From contig NZ_JAUSBN010000061.1 of the NCBI RefSeq assembly GCF_030651995.1, positions 18,622 to 82,621 of the forward strand: a stretch of DNA of 64,000 bases, read 5' to 3'. The translations under genes were made by a program, and so were the position numbers. Each line of letters starts with the position of its first letter. Position 1 is the first letter of the stretch. Below, in pieces: positions 19,896 to 28,222 of the stretch. This DNA is from Reyranella sp. Its GTDB lineage: Bacteria; Pseudomonadota; Alphaproteobacteria; Reyranellales; Reyranellaceae. The notes under the pieces were generated by a model. The model was given only the letters and a program-made list of their open reading frames with translations. It was not told the DNA's origin and made no database searches.

Positions 19896-20542
19896 GCGCT
19901 GCCGCCCCGAGGGCGGCGCAACTCGACCAGGGCCTGGCGCGTCACCTGGAACGCGCCGACCAGGGCGAGCCCGGACATGATCGCGGCGACGATGTAGTCC
20001 GGCCAGCCGGTGCCCGAGCCGAACACGCCCGCCGCGGCGACCAGCACGGCGACGTTGCCGATCGCATCGTTGCGCGTGCAGATCCAGACGGAGCGCATGT
20101 TGCTGTCGCCCTCGCGCCAGCGATAGAGCAGCAGCGCCACGCCGAAGTTGGCGGTCAGCGCCAGGGCGCCGACCACGCCCATCACCGGCGCCGCCGGGAC
20201 GGTGCCGGCCATCGCGTGATTGATCGTTGTGATGGCGATCCACAGGCCAAAGGCGCCCATGCTGGCGGCCTTCAACAGCGAGGCGCGGGCCCGCCACTGG
20301 ATCGCCATGCCCAGCACGAAGAGGCTGATGCCGTAGTTGCCGGCGTCGCCCAGGAAGTCGAGCGAGTCCGCCAGCAGCGAGACCGACTGCGCGGCGACGC
20401 CGGCGCCGATCTCGATGGCGAACATGGCGAGGTTCACCGCCAGCGCGATCCACAGGATGTGCCGGTAGGCGGGCGAGGCCGCTGCAGCTGCGCCGTGGTC
20501 ATGGCCGGGACCGTGCGAATGGGCGTGACAGCTCGCGCTCAT
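19874..20542 (-). CDS. CDF-family cation transporter lacking the cytoplasmic domain
   Basis: I chose ATG 20542, just after the ArsR gene, giving 222 residues. The N-terminus is His-rich (CHAHSHGPGHDHG). The six-helix CDF core follows, with the metal-site motifs SLLADSLDFLGDAGNYG in helix 2 and RNDAIGN in helix 5. The protein ends shortly after helix 6, so the roughly 80-residue C-terminal regulatory domain of typical CDF exporters is absent. Zinc or a related divalent metal is the likely cargo, given the SmtB-type regulator 1 bp upstream. Confidence 0.87.
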
Positions 20543-20543
20543 G

Positions 20544-20852
20544 TCAATGCTCCGCGATGTGGTTGACCATGTCCTCGACCATGCGGCGGACATGGAGGTC
20601 ATCGGCTTTGTAGTAGACCTGCTTGCCATGCCGGTCGGCCCGCACCAGGCGCGCGCCCTTCAGCAGCCGCAGGTGATGGCTGACCAGCGACACCGACAGG
20701 CCAAGCCGGTCGGCGATGTCCGACACCGCGAGCGGCGTGCGCAGGCAGGAGACCACGATCTTCAGCCGCGTGGGATCGCCCAGCAGCCGGAACAGGTCGG
20801 CCAGCGCCACCGCATGGTCGGCGGACAGGAGGATATTCTTTGATTTTGACAT
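20544..20852 (-). CDS. ArsR/SmtB-family metal-responsive repressor
   Basis: The protein is 102 residues with a winged HTH (AVSDIADRLGLSVSLVSHHLRLL). The C-terminal helix shows D85-x-H87 and H98-x-x-E101, the same D-H...H-E spacing as the zinc-sensing alpha-5 site of SmtB. The cysteine pair of arsenic sensors is absent, so zinc (or Co/Cd) sensing is likely. It should repress its own operon with the CDF transporter. The ATG lies inside the palindromic operator and I see no ribosome-binding site before it, so translation may be leaderless. Confidence 0.9.
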   Translation of the reverse strand: MSKSKNILLSADHAVALADLFRLLGDPTRLKIVVSCLRTPLAVSDIADRLGLSVSLVSHHLRLLKGARLVRADRHGKQVYYKADDLHVRRMVEDMVNHIAEH

Positions 20853-20871
20853 TTGAACAACTGTTTAAATG
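20850..20871. promoter_or_regulatory. SmtB/ArsR-type operator overlapping the repressor start codon
   Basis: This 22-bp imperfect palindrome has half-sites CATTTGAACA and TGTTTAAATG around a 2-bp centre. It matches the known TGAACA-n-TGTTCA-type core bound by SmtB/CzrA proteins. It covers the ATG of the ArsR gene, so a bound repressor would occlude transcription or initiation directly. Confidence 0.7.
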
Positions 20872-20909
20872 TAAGAAGACCCCTCCCTGCCGTCAACCCC
20901 TCACAATCG

Positions 20910-21515
20910 TTACGTTATTGCCTCCTGTGGACGGCGGATCGCGATGTCGCAAACCACAGCCGCGACGACGATCGCGCCTCCCGCGAGGGTCATCCAGCCC
21001 GGCATCTCGGCAAAGGCCAGCCAGACCCAGAGCGTGCCGAGCGGCGTCTGCAGCACGCCGATGCCGAACTGGCTCGTGCCGAACAGGGCGAGCAGCACCA
21101 GCTCCTCACCGCTCACCGCCGGCGGCCGCGCGAACGGCAGCACGATCAGCGCGCAGAGGACGGCCGAGAGCCCGACCGCCGGCAGCATGCTGATCCCGGG
21201 GTTGCGCCGGATCAGAACCAGCACGATCGACATCAGCACTGCCATGCCGAAGGCCAGCCGGTTGCCCGCGACTCGTCCACCCGATGCCGCTGCCCCCATC
21301 ATCACCGCCACGCCGACGACGGCGGCCAGCGTGGCCCCCAACGTGACCCATTCCTCGCGCTCTCCGATCACCTGCCAGGCGATGCCCGCCGTCACGAAGG
21401 GGATCGTCGCGTCGATCACCAGTACGTCGGCCACGGTCGAGAGGCGCAACGCGTTCAGGAAGCACACGGTCGCCACGGCCGAGCACAGCGCGATCAGCAG
21501 ACTCCCGAAGCGCTG
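20910..21515 (-). pseudogene. 5'-truncated EamA-family (DMT) transporter
   Basis: Reading leftward from about 21515, the frame shows helices 3-10 of an EamA/DMT transporter (ALRLSTVADVLVIDATIPF, GIAWQVIGEREEWVTLGA, then the second repeat ending WVWLAFAEMPGWMTLAGG). The first two helices, about 65 residues, are missing. Upstream the frame stays open to about 21629, but that part is antisense to a WYL-domain coding region and does not look like transporter. The gene has therefore lost its 5' end and its promoter. The right boundary is approximate. Confidence 0.75.
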
Positions 21516-21872
21516 CGCCGGCAGCTCGCGTCGACGCCCTTCTACGTCTCGCCCGGCGACACTGTCGAACCTCAGGGCGTCGACCTTGCCGACGTGCGCA
21601 CCGCGATCCGCGACAGCCGCAAGCTCCACGTCGCCTATGCCGACGAGACGGGCCGGCGTACCAACCGCACCATCTGGCCGATCGCCATGGCCTACTATGT
21701 CGATGTCACGCTGATCGGCGCCTGGTGCGAGCTGCGCAACGGCTACCGCAACTTCCGGGTCGAGCGCATCCAGTCGTCGACAGTCCTCGATGAGCCTTTC
21801 GACCAGGACAATGGCCGCCTGTTCCGCGAATGGGCGGACCTGCCGAAGGTGAAGCCTGTCCCGTCGCCCTGA
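21505..21872 (+). pseudogene. 5'-truncated WYL-domain (YafY-type) regulator
   Basis: From about 21505 a plus-strand frame encodes the C-terminal WYL domain of a YafY-type regulator (FYVSPGDTVEPQ, then AIRDSRKLHVAYADETG, IWPIAMAYYVDVTLIGAWCELR, NFRVERIQ). The HTH and linker, about 120 residues, are missing. It abuts the truncated transporter head to head. Both lack their 5' ends, as expected from one deletion across a divergent promoter. The left boundary is approximate, and the stop lies inside a repeat arm. Confidence 0.75.
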
Positions 21873-21979
21873 GCGGAGCGCAGCGTAGTCGAAGGGCCTC
21901 TTTTCGCATCAGCGGACCGTGCGTCGGAAAATAGATCCTTCGACTGCGCCGCCCTGCGGGCGACTTCGCTCAGGATGAC
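21863..21979. repeat. Intergenic inverted-repeat element, copy B
   Basis: The left arm is 21863-21899 (GTCGCCCTGAGCGGAGCG onward) and the right arm is 21933-21979 (ending CGCTCAGGATGAC). Each arm is longer than in the other copies, with an added GTAGTCGAAGG or CCTTCGACTGCG stretch. The left arm overlaps the end of the WYL remnant. Confidence 0.8.
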
Positions 21980-22002
21980 GGAATGCCTTAAACGGCTCCT
22001 AG

Positions 22003-22533
22003 TCACAAAACATGCAGCGCCGCCACGTTGACGATCGCGCCGCTGCCCAGCGCCCACAGGGGATTGCGCCGTGTCGTATAGACGAAGACGGTCGTGGCGA
22101 GGCTGATCAGAACGGTGACGGCGTCGCGGTCCACGGTGCGCATCATCGAGAGGCCCGAGGCCAGCATCATGCCGAGCGCGACGGGTATCAATGCGTCGCG
22201 CAGCACCGCGACGGCCGGATGATGCGACCAGCGCGTGAGCACACGACCGGCGAAATAGGCGAGCACGCTCGACGGGATCAGCAGAGCGAATGTCGCCACC
22301 AGCAGGCCCGGCAGACCCGCGACCTGCCAGCCGATCAGGCTGACGAAGATCACGTTGGGGCCGGGCGAGGCATTGGCGATGGCGAAAGCGCTTGCGAACG
22401 TCGCATCGGTCATCCAGCCGTGGATGTCGACGACCTGGCGATGGATCTCGGGCAGCAGCGCATTCACGCCGCCGATCGAGACCAGCGACAGCAGCGCGAA
22501 AGTCCGCGCCAGCTCGGCCAGCACACCGGTCAC
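22003..22533 (-). CDS. Chromate transporter half-protein (ChrA family), second subunit
   Basis: The GTG start at 22533 overlaps the TGA of the upstream half (GTGA), giving 176 residues. It is one ChrA domain: FALLSLVSIGGVNALLPEIHRQVV, the ASPGPNVIFVSLIGW motif and about six helices. Short-chain chromate transporters work as pairs of such halves. ChrA proteins export chromate, or in some cases act as sulfate-related transporters. The direction and substrate here are inferred from family only. Confidence 0.87.
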   Translation of the reverse strand: MTGVLAELARTFALLSLVSIGGVNALLPEIHRQVVDIHGWMTDATFASAFAIANASPGPNVIFVSLIGWQVAGLPGLLVATFALLIPSSVLAYFAGRVLTRWSHHPAVAVLRDALIPVALGMMLASGLSMMRTVDRDAVTVLISLATTVFVYTTRRNPLWALGSGAIVNVAALHVL

Positions 22534-23093
22534 TTGCGGCGCTCCCACCAGGTCGCGGCGATGGCGGTCGGCACCAGCACGAGGACCACGGCCACGAGCG
22601 GCCAGCGCAGCAGGCCGATCGCCGCAAAGCCCGCGGCACCGATGACATAGGAGAGCGGCGTCGGCCGGATGTTGCGGATCATCTTGAGCGCCGTGCCCAG
22701 AACGAGGCCAGCGGAGGCCGCTGCCGCCCCGATCAACGCCGCCCCCACCTCGGGGATCGTGGCGACGCGTTCGTAGACGATTGCCAGCGCGGTTACGATG
22801 ACCAGCGGCATCGCCATCTGCCCCACGAGGCAGAGCAGGACGCCGACGATCCCCTGGTTCCGGTCGCCGATGATGACGGCGGCGTTGATCGTGTTGGGCC
22901 CGGGCAGGACCTGGCCGATGCCCAGGATCTCGGCGAACTCCCGATCGCTGAGCCAGCGCCGCTCCTCGACGATGATGTGGCGGGCCCACGGCGCCACGCC
23001 GCCGAAGCCCAGCAGGCCGATCTTGAGGAAGCCGAAGAAGAGTTCCGCCTTGCTTATGTTGCGGCGCGGCGTGGCCGGAATGTCATGCTGCAT
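22530..23093 (-). CDS. Chromate transporter half-protein (ChrA family), first subunit
   Basis: I prefer ATG 23093 (MQHDIPATPRRN, 187 residues) over a TTG 18 bp upstream. The ChrA domain motifs are FFGFLKIGLLGFGGVAPWARH and GIGQVLPGPNTINAAVIIG. It is coupled to the second half by a 4-base overlap, so a heterodimer is expected. No ChrB-type regulator is present beside it. Confidence 0.87.
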   Translation of the reverse strand: MQHDIPATPRRNISKAELFFGFLKIGLLGFGGVAPWARHIIVEERRWLSDREFAEILGIGQVLPGPNTINAAVIIGDRNQGIVGVLLCLVGQMAMPLVIVTALAIVYERVATIPEVGAALIGAAAASAGLVLGTALKMIRNIRPTPLSYVIGAAGFAAIGLLRWPLVAVVLVLVPTAIAATWWERRK

Positions 23094-23166
23094 TGCGAGC
23101 AAGGTTAGCAAAATTCAGTCCATCCGCCTCGCCGGCCGTTCCCAAGCGCGCTAGCCTCTTCCCACC

Positions 23167-24057
23167 ATGAGCAAAGCCATTCACCCGATCGATCCACAGA
23201 ACCGCCCGTTCTTCGCCGGCGAGGTGTCAGGCATCGATCTCACCCAGCGCCTGAGCGACGCGGAAGTCGCCTTCATCCATGACGGGATGAACCACTACGG
23301 CGTGCTGGTGTTCCGCGACCAGCATCTCGACGACGAGAGCCAGCTGGCCTTCAGCCGCCAGCTCGGGCCGCTCGAACAGGCGACCGGGGACATCATGCCG
23401 CCCGAGGAACGGCGCATGAGCATGGACCTGAACGACATCTCGAACCTCGACCGCCACGGCAACGTGCTGGCGCGCGACGATCGCCGCCGTCTGTTCAGCC
23501 TCGGCAACCAGCTCTGGCATTCCGACAGTTCGTTCAAGGATGTGCCGGCCCTCTATTCCCTCCTGTCGGCCCGTACCATCCCGTCGGCCGGCGGCAACAC
23601 CGAATTCGCCGACATGCGCGCGGCCTACGATGCGCTCGACGAGGCGACCAAGCGCGAGGTCCAGGACCTGATTTGCCTGCACAGCCAGATCTATTCGCGC
23701 GGCATGCTGGGCTTCGAGGATTTCACCGAGGCCGAGCGCGTGAAGTGGGCACCGGTACGCCAGCGCCTGGTGCGCCGCCATCCGGGCTCCGGCCGCCTGT
23801 CGCTTTATCTGGCGAGCCATGCCGGCGGCATCGAGGGCTGGCCGATGCCCGAGGCGCGCGCCTTCCTGCGCGATCTCACCGAGCACGCCACGCAGCGCCG
23901 GTTCGTCTATGCCCATGTCTGGCGACCCTTCGACCTGGTGATGTGGGACAACCGCGCCACCATGCACCGCGCCCGCCGCTTCAACTCCACCGAAGTGCGC
24001 GACATGCGCCGCACCACGCTCACCAACATCGTCTCAAGCCTGGAGCAGGCGCCATGA
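23167..24057 (+). CDS. TauD/TfdA-family 2OG-Fe(II) dioxygenase
   Basis: The protein is 296 residues. The iron triad is H118-x-D120 (LWHSDSSF) and H267 (NRATMHRARRF), with the following Arg residues available for 2-oxoglutarate. The GVLVFRDQHLDDE and SAGGNTEFADMRAAYD segments place it nearer TfdA (2,4-D dioxygenase) than TauD. It may cleave an ether, sulfonate or similar compound. It diverges from the chrA pair across about 70 bp. Confidence 0.9.
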   Translation: MSKAIHPIDPQNRPFFAGEVSGIDLTQRLSDAEVAFIHDGMNHYGVLVFRDQHLDDESQLAFSRQLGPLEQATGDIMPPEERRMSMDLNDISNLDRHGNVLARDDRRRLFSLGNQLWHSDSSFKDVPALYSLLSARTIPSAGGNTEFADMRAAYDALDEATKREVQDLICLHSQIYSRGMLGFEDFTEAERVKWAPVRQRLVRRHPGSGRLSLYLASHAGGIEGWPMPEARAFLRDLTEHATQRRFVYAHVWRPFDLVMWDNRATMHRARRFNSTEVRDMRRTTLTNIVSSLEQAP

Positions 24058-24128
24058 GCACCGGGCCGGGGCTCAGAGATCGCACTCGAAGCGGCTTACG
24101 ATGGGCTGGAGCTCGATTCTAGGTTCTT

Positions 24129-24214
24129 GTCATCCCGAGCGGAGCGAAGGATCTCACATTCGCCACGGAGTCCATTGCTCGATCCGTCAGGTCCTTCGCG
24201 GCGCTCAGGACGAT
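24129..24214. repeat. Intergenic inverted-repeat element, copy C
   Basis: The left arm is 24129-24154 (GTCATCCCGAGCGGAGCG onward, ending GGATCT) and the right arm is 24189-24214 (AGGTCCTTCGCGGCGC onward). It lies between the convergent TauD-family and DHFR-like genes. Confidence 0.8.
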
Positions 24215-24218
24215 CGGG

Positions 24219-24785
24219 TTAACCCTTCGGCACCCACTCCTCGAGCCGCGTGTTGGTCGCGGGGTCGAGCATGCGGGTCGCGCGCAGGACCATGCCGTGC
24301 TTGGCGAGGACTTCCTCCGGCGTTGCATTCTTGCCGACGCCCGGGAAGACCGGCCGGCCTCGCGGCACGCTGGCATCGGTACGCGTCAGGAAAAACGTAT
24401 CGTAGCCGATGTTGAGGAACAGGCCGAACACGTCGGTGCCACCGACCACCGCCAGCGTTCCATCATCGACATTTAGCTTCATCCAAGCCTCCTCGAACGG
24501 CGCCGAGGCAGGATTCCACAGGATGGCGTTGGCATTATCGGGATCGGGCACGACGCGCTCGACGCGGCGGGTCAGGACTATTCGGCGGCGTGCCGCTTCC
24601 TTCGGCCCACCTTCCGCGGAGTGCCGGCCGTTGGCGACCGCGCCTGCCCGGTTGACCGAGTCCTGATAGAATTTCTGGTCGGCCGGGATCTTCAGGGTTT
24701 CCGGGAAGGACCCGTCCGAAGCCGCGATCATGCCTTCGCTGGAAATGATCGCAAATCCCTCGATGCGCGGCCGCCTACTGGTCAT
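24219..24785 (-). CDS. Dihydrofolate reductase-like protein
   Basis: The protein is 188 residues. The opening GFAIISSEGMIAASDGSFPETLKIPADQKFYQDSV, the AVANGRHS strand, the RRRIVLTRRV strand and LAVVGGTDVFGLFLNIGYDTFFL follow the layout of the DHFR/RibD-C reductase fold. Classical DHFR catalytic residues are not clear, so folate reduction should not be assumed. It is a single gene, with a repeat element downstream. Confidence 0.65.
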   Translation of the reverse strand: MTSRRPRIEGFAIISSEGMIAASDGSFPETLKIPADQKFYQDSVNRAGAVANGRHSAEGGPKEAARRRIVLTRRVERVVPDPDNANAILWNPASAPFEEAWMKLNVDDGTLAVVGGTDVFGLFLNIGYDTFFLTRTDASVPRGRPVFPGVGKNATPEEVLAKHGMVLRATRMLDPATNTRLEEWVPKG

Positions 24786-24866
24786 GGACTGCCCCTGAAA
24801 ACACCCGATGTGCCGGACAACGAACCTGCCGGCCGATGGATGCGGGGCACCCTAGCGCAAATGAAA

Positions 24867-24891
24867 GCGGCGGGGAAAAGCCCCCCGCCGC
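24867..24891 (-). terminator. Rho-independent terminator of the fasciclin gene
   Basis: On the minus strand this reads GCGGCGGGG, a short loop, then CCCCGCCGC, followed by TTTCATTT. A 9-bp GC stem with a T-rich tail about 20 bp past the stop fits an intrinsic terminator for the fasciclin transcript. Confidence 0.75.
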
Positions 24892-24913
24892 CATTCGTCC
24901 AAGAAAGAGGGGT

Positions 24914-25501
24914 TCAGCCCTTGGGCAGGACGACCGTGTCGATCACGTGGATGACACCGTTCGACTGCTTCACGTCGGCGATCGTCACCGTGGCGACATT
25001 GCCATTCTCGTCGGTGAGCGTGATCTTTTCGCCCATCATCTTGGCCTGCAGCACGCAGCCGCCGACCGTCTTGACGGGATGCGTTCCCTTGTCGTCCGCG
25101 ATCATCTTGGCAATCGCCGGCGACATCGCATTGGCGGCAACGACGTGGCAGGTCAGTATCTTCGTAAGCTTGGCCTTGTTCTCGGGCTTGACCAGCATCT
25201 CGACGGTGCCCGCCGGCAGCTTGGCGAAAGCGGCATCGGTCGGCGCAAAGACGGTGAACGGGCCCGCCCCCTGCAGTGTCTCGACGAGACCCGCAGCCTT
25301 CAGGGCGGCCACGAGCGTGGTGTGATCCTTCGAAGCGACCGCATTCTCGACGATGTTCTTCTTGGCATCCATCGCCGCGCCGCCGACCATCGGATTGGCA
25401 GGCGTGGAAGACGCGGCCGGAGCCATCGTCTGGGCAAAGGCCGGCGCGACGGCAACAAGGGACAGGGCGGCGACTGCGATCAGCGTATGACGCGTGAGCA
25501 T
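24914..25501 (-). CDS. Secreted fasciclin-domain protein
   Basis: The protein is 195 residues. A signal peptide ends at AFAQ (residue 24), followed by a Pro/Ala linker and one fasciclin (FAS1) domain. The H1 motif is [17 protein letters not shown] and the second conserved segment is [16 protein letters not shown]. Single-FAS1 proteins of this type are exported, and roles in adhesion or envelope function are proposed; none is shown here. It has its own terminator and a long leader, so it is probably monocistronic. Confidence 0.9.
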   Translation of the reverse strand: MLTRHTLIAVAALSLVAVAPAFAQTMAPAASSTPANPMVGGAAMDAKKNIVENAVASKDHTTLVAALKAAGLVETLQGAGPFTVFAPTDAAFAKLPAGTVEMLVKPENKAKLTKILTCHVVAANAMSPAIAKMIADDKGTHPVKTVGGCVLQAKMMGEKITLTDENGNVATVTIADVKQSNGVIHVIDTVVLPKG

Positions 25502-25568
25502 GGTTTCTCTCCAGTTGGATGCAGTATTCGAGCAATGAGACCGACGGCGGCGCGCTCGCCTTCAGCCC

Positions 25569-25596
25569 GACAGGGCGGCTCTCTCGCTGCCCTGTC
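25569..25596. other. Strong hairpin in the leader between the fasciclin and enolase-family genes
   Basis: GACAGGGCGGC and GCTGCCCTGTC form an 11-bp stem (one G-T pair) with a 6-base loop. There is no T tract on either side, so it is not a standard terminator. It could lie in the 5' leader of the fasciclin mRNA. I see no gene in 25502-25699. Confidence 0.35.
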
Positions 25597-25699
25597 ATTG
25601 TATGATACGTCACTGCCTCCAAGGCGGTTCCTCGCGTCGGTCACACACTATCGTGACGGGAACGATGTCGAACCAGGTGATCCAATGGGAGAAACAGGG

Positions 25700-26788
25700 A
25701 TGCGCGTCACCGATCTCCGGACCGTTCTCGTCGAGGTGCCGCTCGACCGGCCGACGCGCAATTCGAGCGGCGTCAGCAACGACCGCATTGGTGCCGTATT
25801 GATCTTCGTCGACACCGACATCGGCGTCACCGGCGAGAGCTTCCTGTTCACTCTGGGCGGACGGCGCATCGAGGTGCTGCGCGCCATGGTCGACAGCCTG
25901 AAGCCCGCCCTCGTCGGCGAGGACATCCGCTACGCCGAGCGCTTCTGGGACCGCATGTGGCGCGAACTCTACTTCCTCGGCCACAAGGGCGTGACGATCT
26001 TCGGTCTCGCCGGCGTCGACACCGCGTTGTGGGACGCCAAGGGCAAGGCGCTCGGCCAGTCGGTCACCCACATGCTGGGCGCCGCGCGCGATCGCATCCC
26101 GGTCTACTCCAGCGCCGGCCTCTGGCTGTCGGCCACTCCGGACGAGTTGGCAAAGGAAGCCGCGGGCTACGTCGCCGAAGGTTTCAGCGGCGTGAAGATG
26201 CGCGTCGGCAAGGCACATGTGGAAGAAGACGTCGAGAGGGTCGCTTCCGTGCGCAAGGCGATCGGCCCTCGCGTCTCGCTGATGTGCGACGCCAGCCGCG
26301 GCTTCACCGCCGACCATGCGATCCGGCTCGGCCGCAAGCTGGAAGAGTTCGACCTCACCTGGTTCGAGGAGCCGGTCGCGCCCTACGATCATCGCGGCTC
26401 GGCCCGGGTCGCGGCTGCCCTCGACACGCCGATCGCCAGCGGCGAGACCGAGGCGACGCGCTACGGCTTCCGCGAGATGCTGGCGCACGGCGCCGCCGAC
26501 ATCTGGATGGCCGATCTCGCCCGCGTCGGCGGCGTCAGCGAGTTCGTGAAGGTGGCGCATCTCGCGGCGGCGCACGACATCGCCATCTCCAACCATCTCT
26601 TCACACAGCAGAGCATCGGCCTGCTCGGCGCCTTCGCCAACGCGACCTGGCTGGAATACATGCCGTGGACCTCGAAGCTCTACCGCGAGGCCATCGCGGT
26701 CGAGGACGGCCATGTCGCCGTGCCCGACCGTCCCGGCCTCGGCTTCACCTTCGATCCCGACGCGATAGAGCGCTATCGGGTGCGCTGA
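25700..26788 (+). CDS. Mandelate racemase/muconate lactonizing enzyme family protein
   Basis: The protein is 362 residues from ATG 25700; an ATG at 25685 is an alternative. The enolase-superfamily residues are K166-x-R168 (GVKMRVG), metal ligands D197 (CDASRG), E223 (WFEEPV) and E249 (SGETEA), and H299 (ISNHLF). The K-x-R plus a late His is the mandelate-racemase subgroup pattern, distinct from the K-x-K enzyme at 17102. A hydroxy acid or acid-sugar substrate is likely. It lies 45 bp upstream of the amidase gene and could share its transcript. Confidence 0.87.
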   Translation: MRVTDLRTVLVEVPLDRPTRNSSGVSNDRIGAVLIFVDTDIGVTGESFLFTLGGRRIEVLRAMVDSLKPALVGEDIRYAERFWDRMWRELYFLGHKGVTIFGLAGVDTALWDAKGKALGQSVTHMLGAARDRIPVYSSAGLWLSATPDELAKEAAGYVAEGFSGVKMRVGKAHVEEDVERVASVRKAIGPRVSLMCDASRGFTADHAIRLGRKLEEFDLTWFEEPVAPYDHRGSARVAAALDTPIASGETEATRYGFREMLAHGAADIWMADLARVGGVSEFVKVAHLAAAHDIAISNHLFTQQSIGLLGAFANATWLEYMPWTSKLYREAIAVEDGHVAVPDRPGLGFTFDPDAIERYRVR

Positions 26789-26833
26789 ACCATCGTGCTA
26801 GGGTCGGTCCCTTCCATAGGGGACCGACCGACG

Positions 26834-28219
26834 ATGACCGCGTACAGTGAATTCAAGCCGCTTACCTTCCACGACGCCACCAAGCACTTCGCCGACGGCA
26901 GCGATACGCCGCGCGCCTATCTCGAACGCTGCCTGGAGACGGTGGCGGCGCGCGAGCCGGTGGTGAAGGCTTTCACCGCCATCAACGAAGCCGGTGCCCG
27001 CGAGGCGGCGGACGCCAGCAGCGCGCGCTGGAAGGCGGGCAAGCCGCTCTCCTCGATCGACGGCATGCCGCTCGCCATCAAGGACCTGCTCGAGACGAAG
27101 GACATGCCCACCCAGATGGGCTGCGAGGCCTTCAAGGGCAATTTCCCCAAGCGCGACAATGCCGCCGTTTGGGCGCTGCGCCAGGCGGGCGCGGTGATCC
27201 TCGCCAAGGCGGTGACGGCCGAACTGGGCGGTTCGCATCCCGGCGCCACCACCAATCCGTTCGATGTGACGCGCACGCCGGGCGGTTCCTCCTCCGGGTC
27301 GGCCGCCGCCGTGGGCGCCAACATGGTGCCGGCCGCCATCGGCACACAGGTCGGCGGCTCGATCATCCGCCCCGCCGCCTATTGCGGAAACTTCGCACTG
27401 AAGCCGACGCAGGGCGGCATCAACCGCGGCGAGCGCCAGGCCACCAGCCAGAGTACGCACGGTCCGCACGCCAATTCGCTGCAGGACATGTGGCAGGTCG
27501 CGATCGAGATCGCCCAGCGCGCCGGCGGTGATCGCGGCGAGGTCGGCCTGATGGGTCCCTCCACCCTGCCCGCGGCCGTGAAGCCGAATCGTTTGGTCGT
27601 GCTGGAGACCGAGGGCTGGGTGGAACTGGACGACGCAACCAAGACGGCCTTCGACGGCGTTCTGAAACAGCTGCGCGACGCCGGAGTCGAGCTGATCTTC
27701 CGCAAGGACCATCCCTGGGTCGAGGCGCTGGAGAAGTCGATCGCCAACGGTCGAGCCATCTGCGGCGGCGTGACCGGCTGGGAGAATCGCTGGGGCCAGC
27801 GCGGCATCGTCGACAACAATCCCGCGGGCGTCAGCGAGCGGGCGAAGGCGACGCTGGCCAAGGCGGAGGCGATGACGCTCGACGACTATCGAATGGCGCT
27901 GCTGGCGCGCGAGACCGCCCAACGCCTGCACGCGACCCTGGCGCCACTGGCCGACGGGGCGATCACGCTTGCCTGTCCCGGGCCCGCCCCGCTCTGGTCG
28001 GGCGACGTGCCGGGCCGGCCGCTGGCGCCGCGCCCGACCGGCGACTTCGTGTTCAACGCGCCCAGCTCGATGCTGTTCGCGCCGGTCGTTACGATGCCGC
28101 TGATGAGCGTCGGCGGCATGCCCGTCGGCCTGCAGCTCATGGGCCAGCAGCACGAGGACGCCCGCATGACCGGCCTCGCGCGCTGGTTCGATGAGACCCT
28201 GAAGCGGGTCTCGGCCTGA
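26834..28219 (+). CDS. Amidase signature family hydrolase
   Basis: The protein is 461 residues from ATG 26834. The Ser-cisSer-Lys triad is visible as K83 (LAIKDLLETKD), the Ser in GGSSSGSAAAVG (about 151-162) and nucleophile S176 (TQVGGSIIRP). The usual GGSIRRP is GGSIIRP here. The C-terminus holds VVTMPLMSVGGMPVGLQLMG. It hydrolyses an amide to the acid and ammonia; the substrate is unknown. It follows the enolase-superfamily gene and converges on the Bug protein gene. Confidence 0.9.
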   Translation: MTAYSEFKPLTFHDATKHFADGSDTPRAYLERCLETVAAREPVVKAFTAINEAGAREAADASSARWKAGKPLSSIDGMPLAIKDLLETKDMPTQMGCEAFKGNFPKRDNAAVWALRQAGAVILAKAVTAELGGSHPGATTNPFDVTRTPGGSSSGSAAAVGANMVPAAIGTQVGGSIIRPAAYCGNFALKPTQGGINRGERQATSQSTHGPHANSLQDMWQVAIEIAQRAGGDRGEVGLMGPSTLPAAVKPNRLVVLETEGWVELDDATKTAFDGVLKQLRDAGVELIFRKDHPWVEALEKSIANGRAICGGVTGWENRWGQRGIVDNNPAGVSERAKATLAKAEAMTLDDYRMALLARETAQRLHATLAPLADGAITLACPGPAPLWSGDVPGRPLAPRPTGDFVFNAPSSMLFAPVVTMPLMSVGGMPVGLQLMGQQHEDARMTGLARWFDETLKRVSA

Positions 28220-28222
28220 TCG

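Noticed and set aside
24054..24122. 22-codon frame coupled by ATGA to the TauD-family gene
   Set aside because: It is too short, has no recognisable content and runs up to the repeat element; the overlap alone is weak support.
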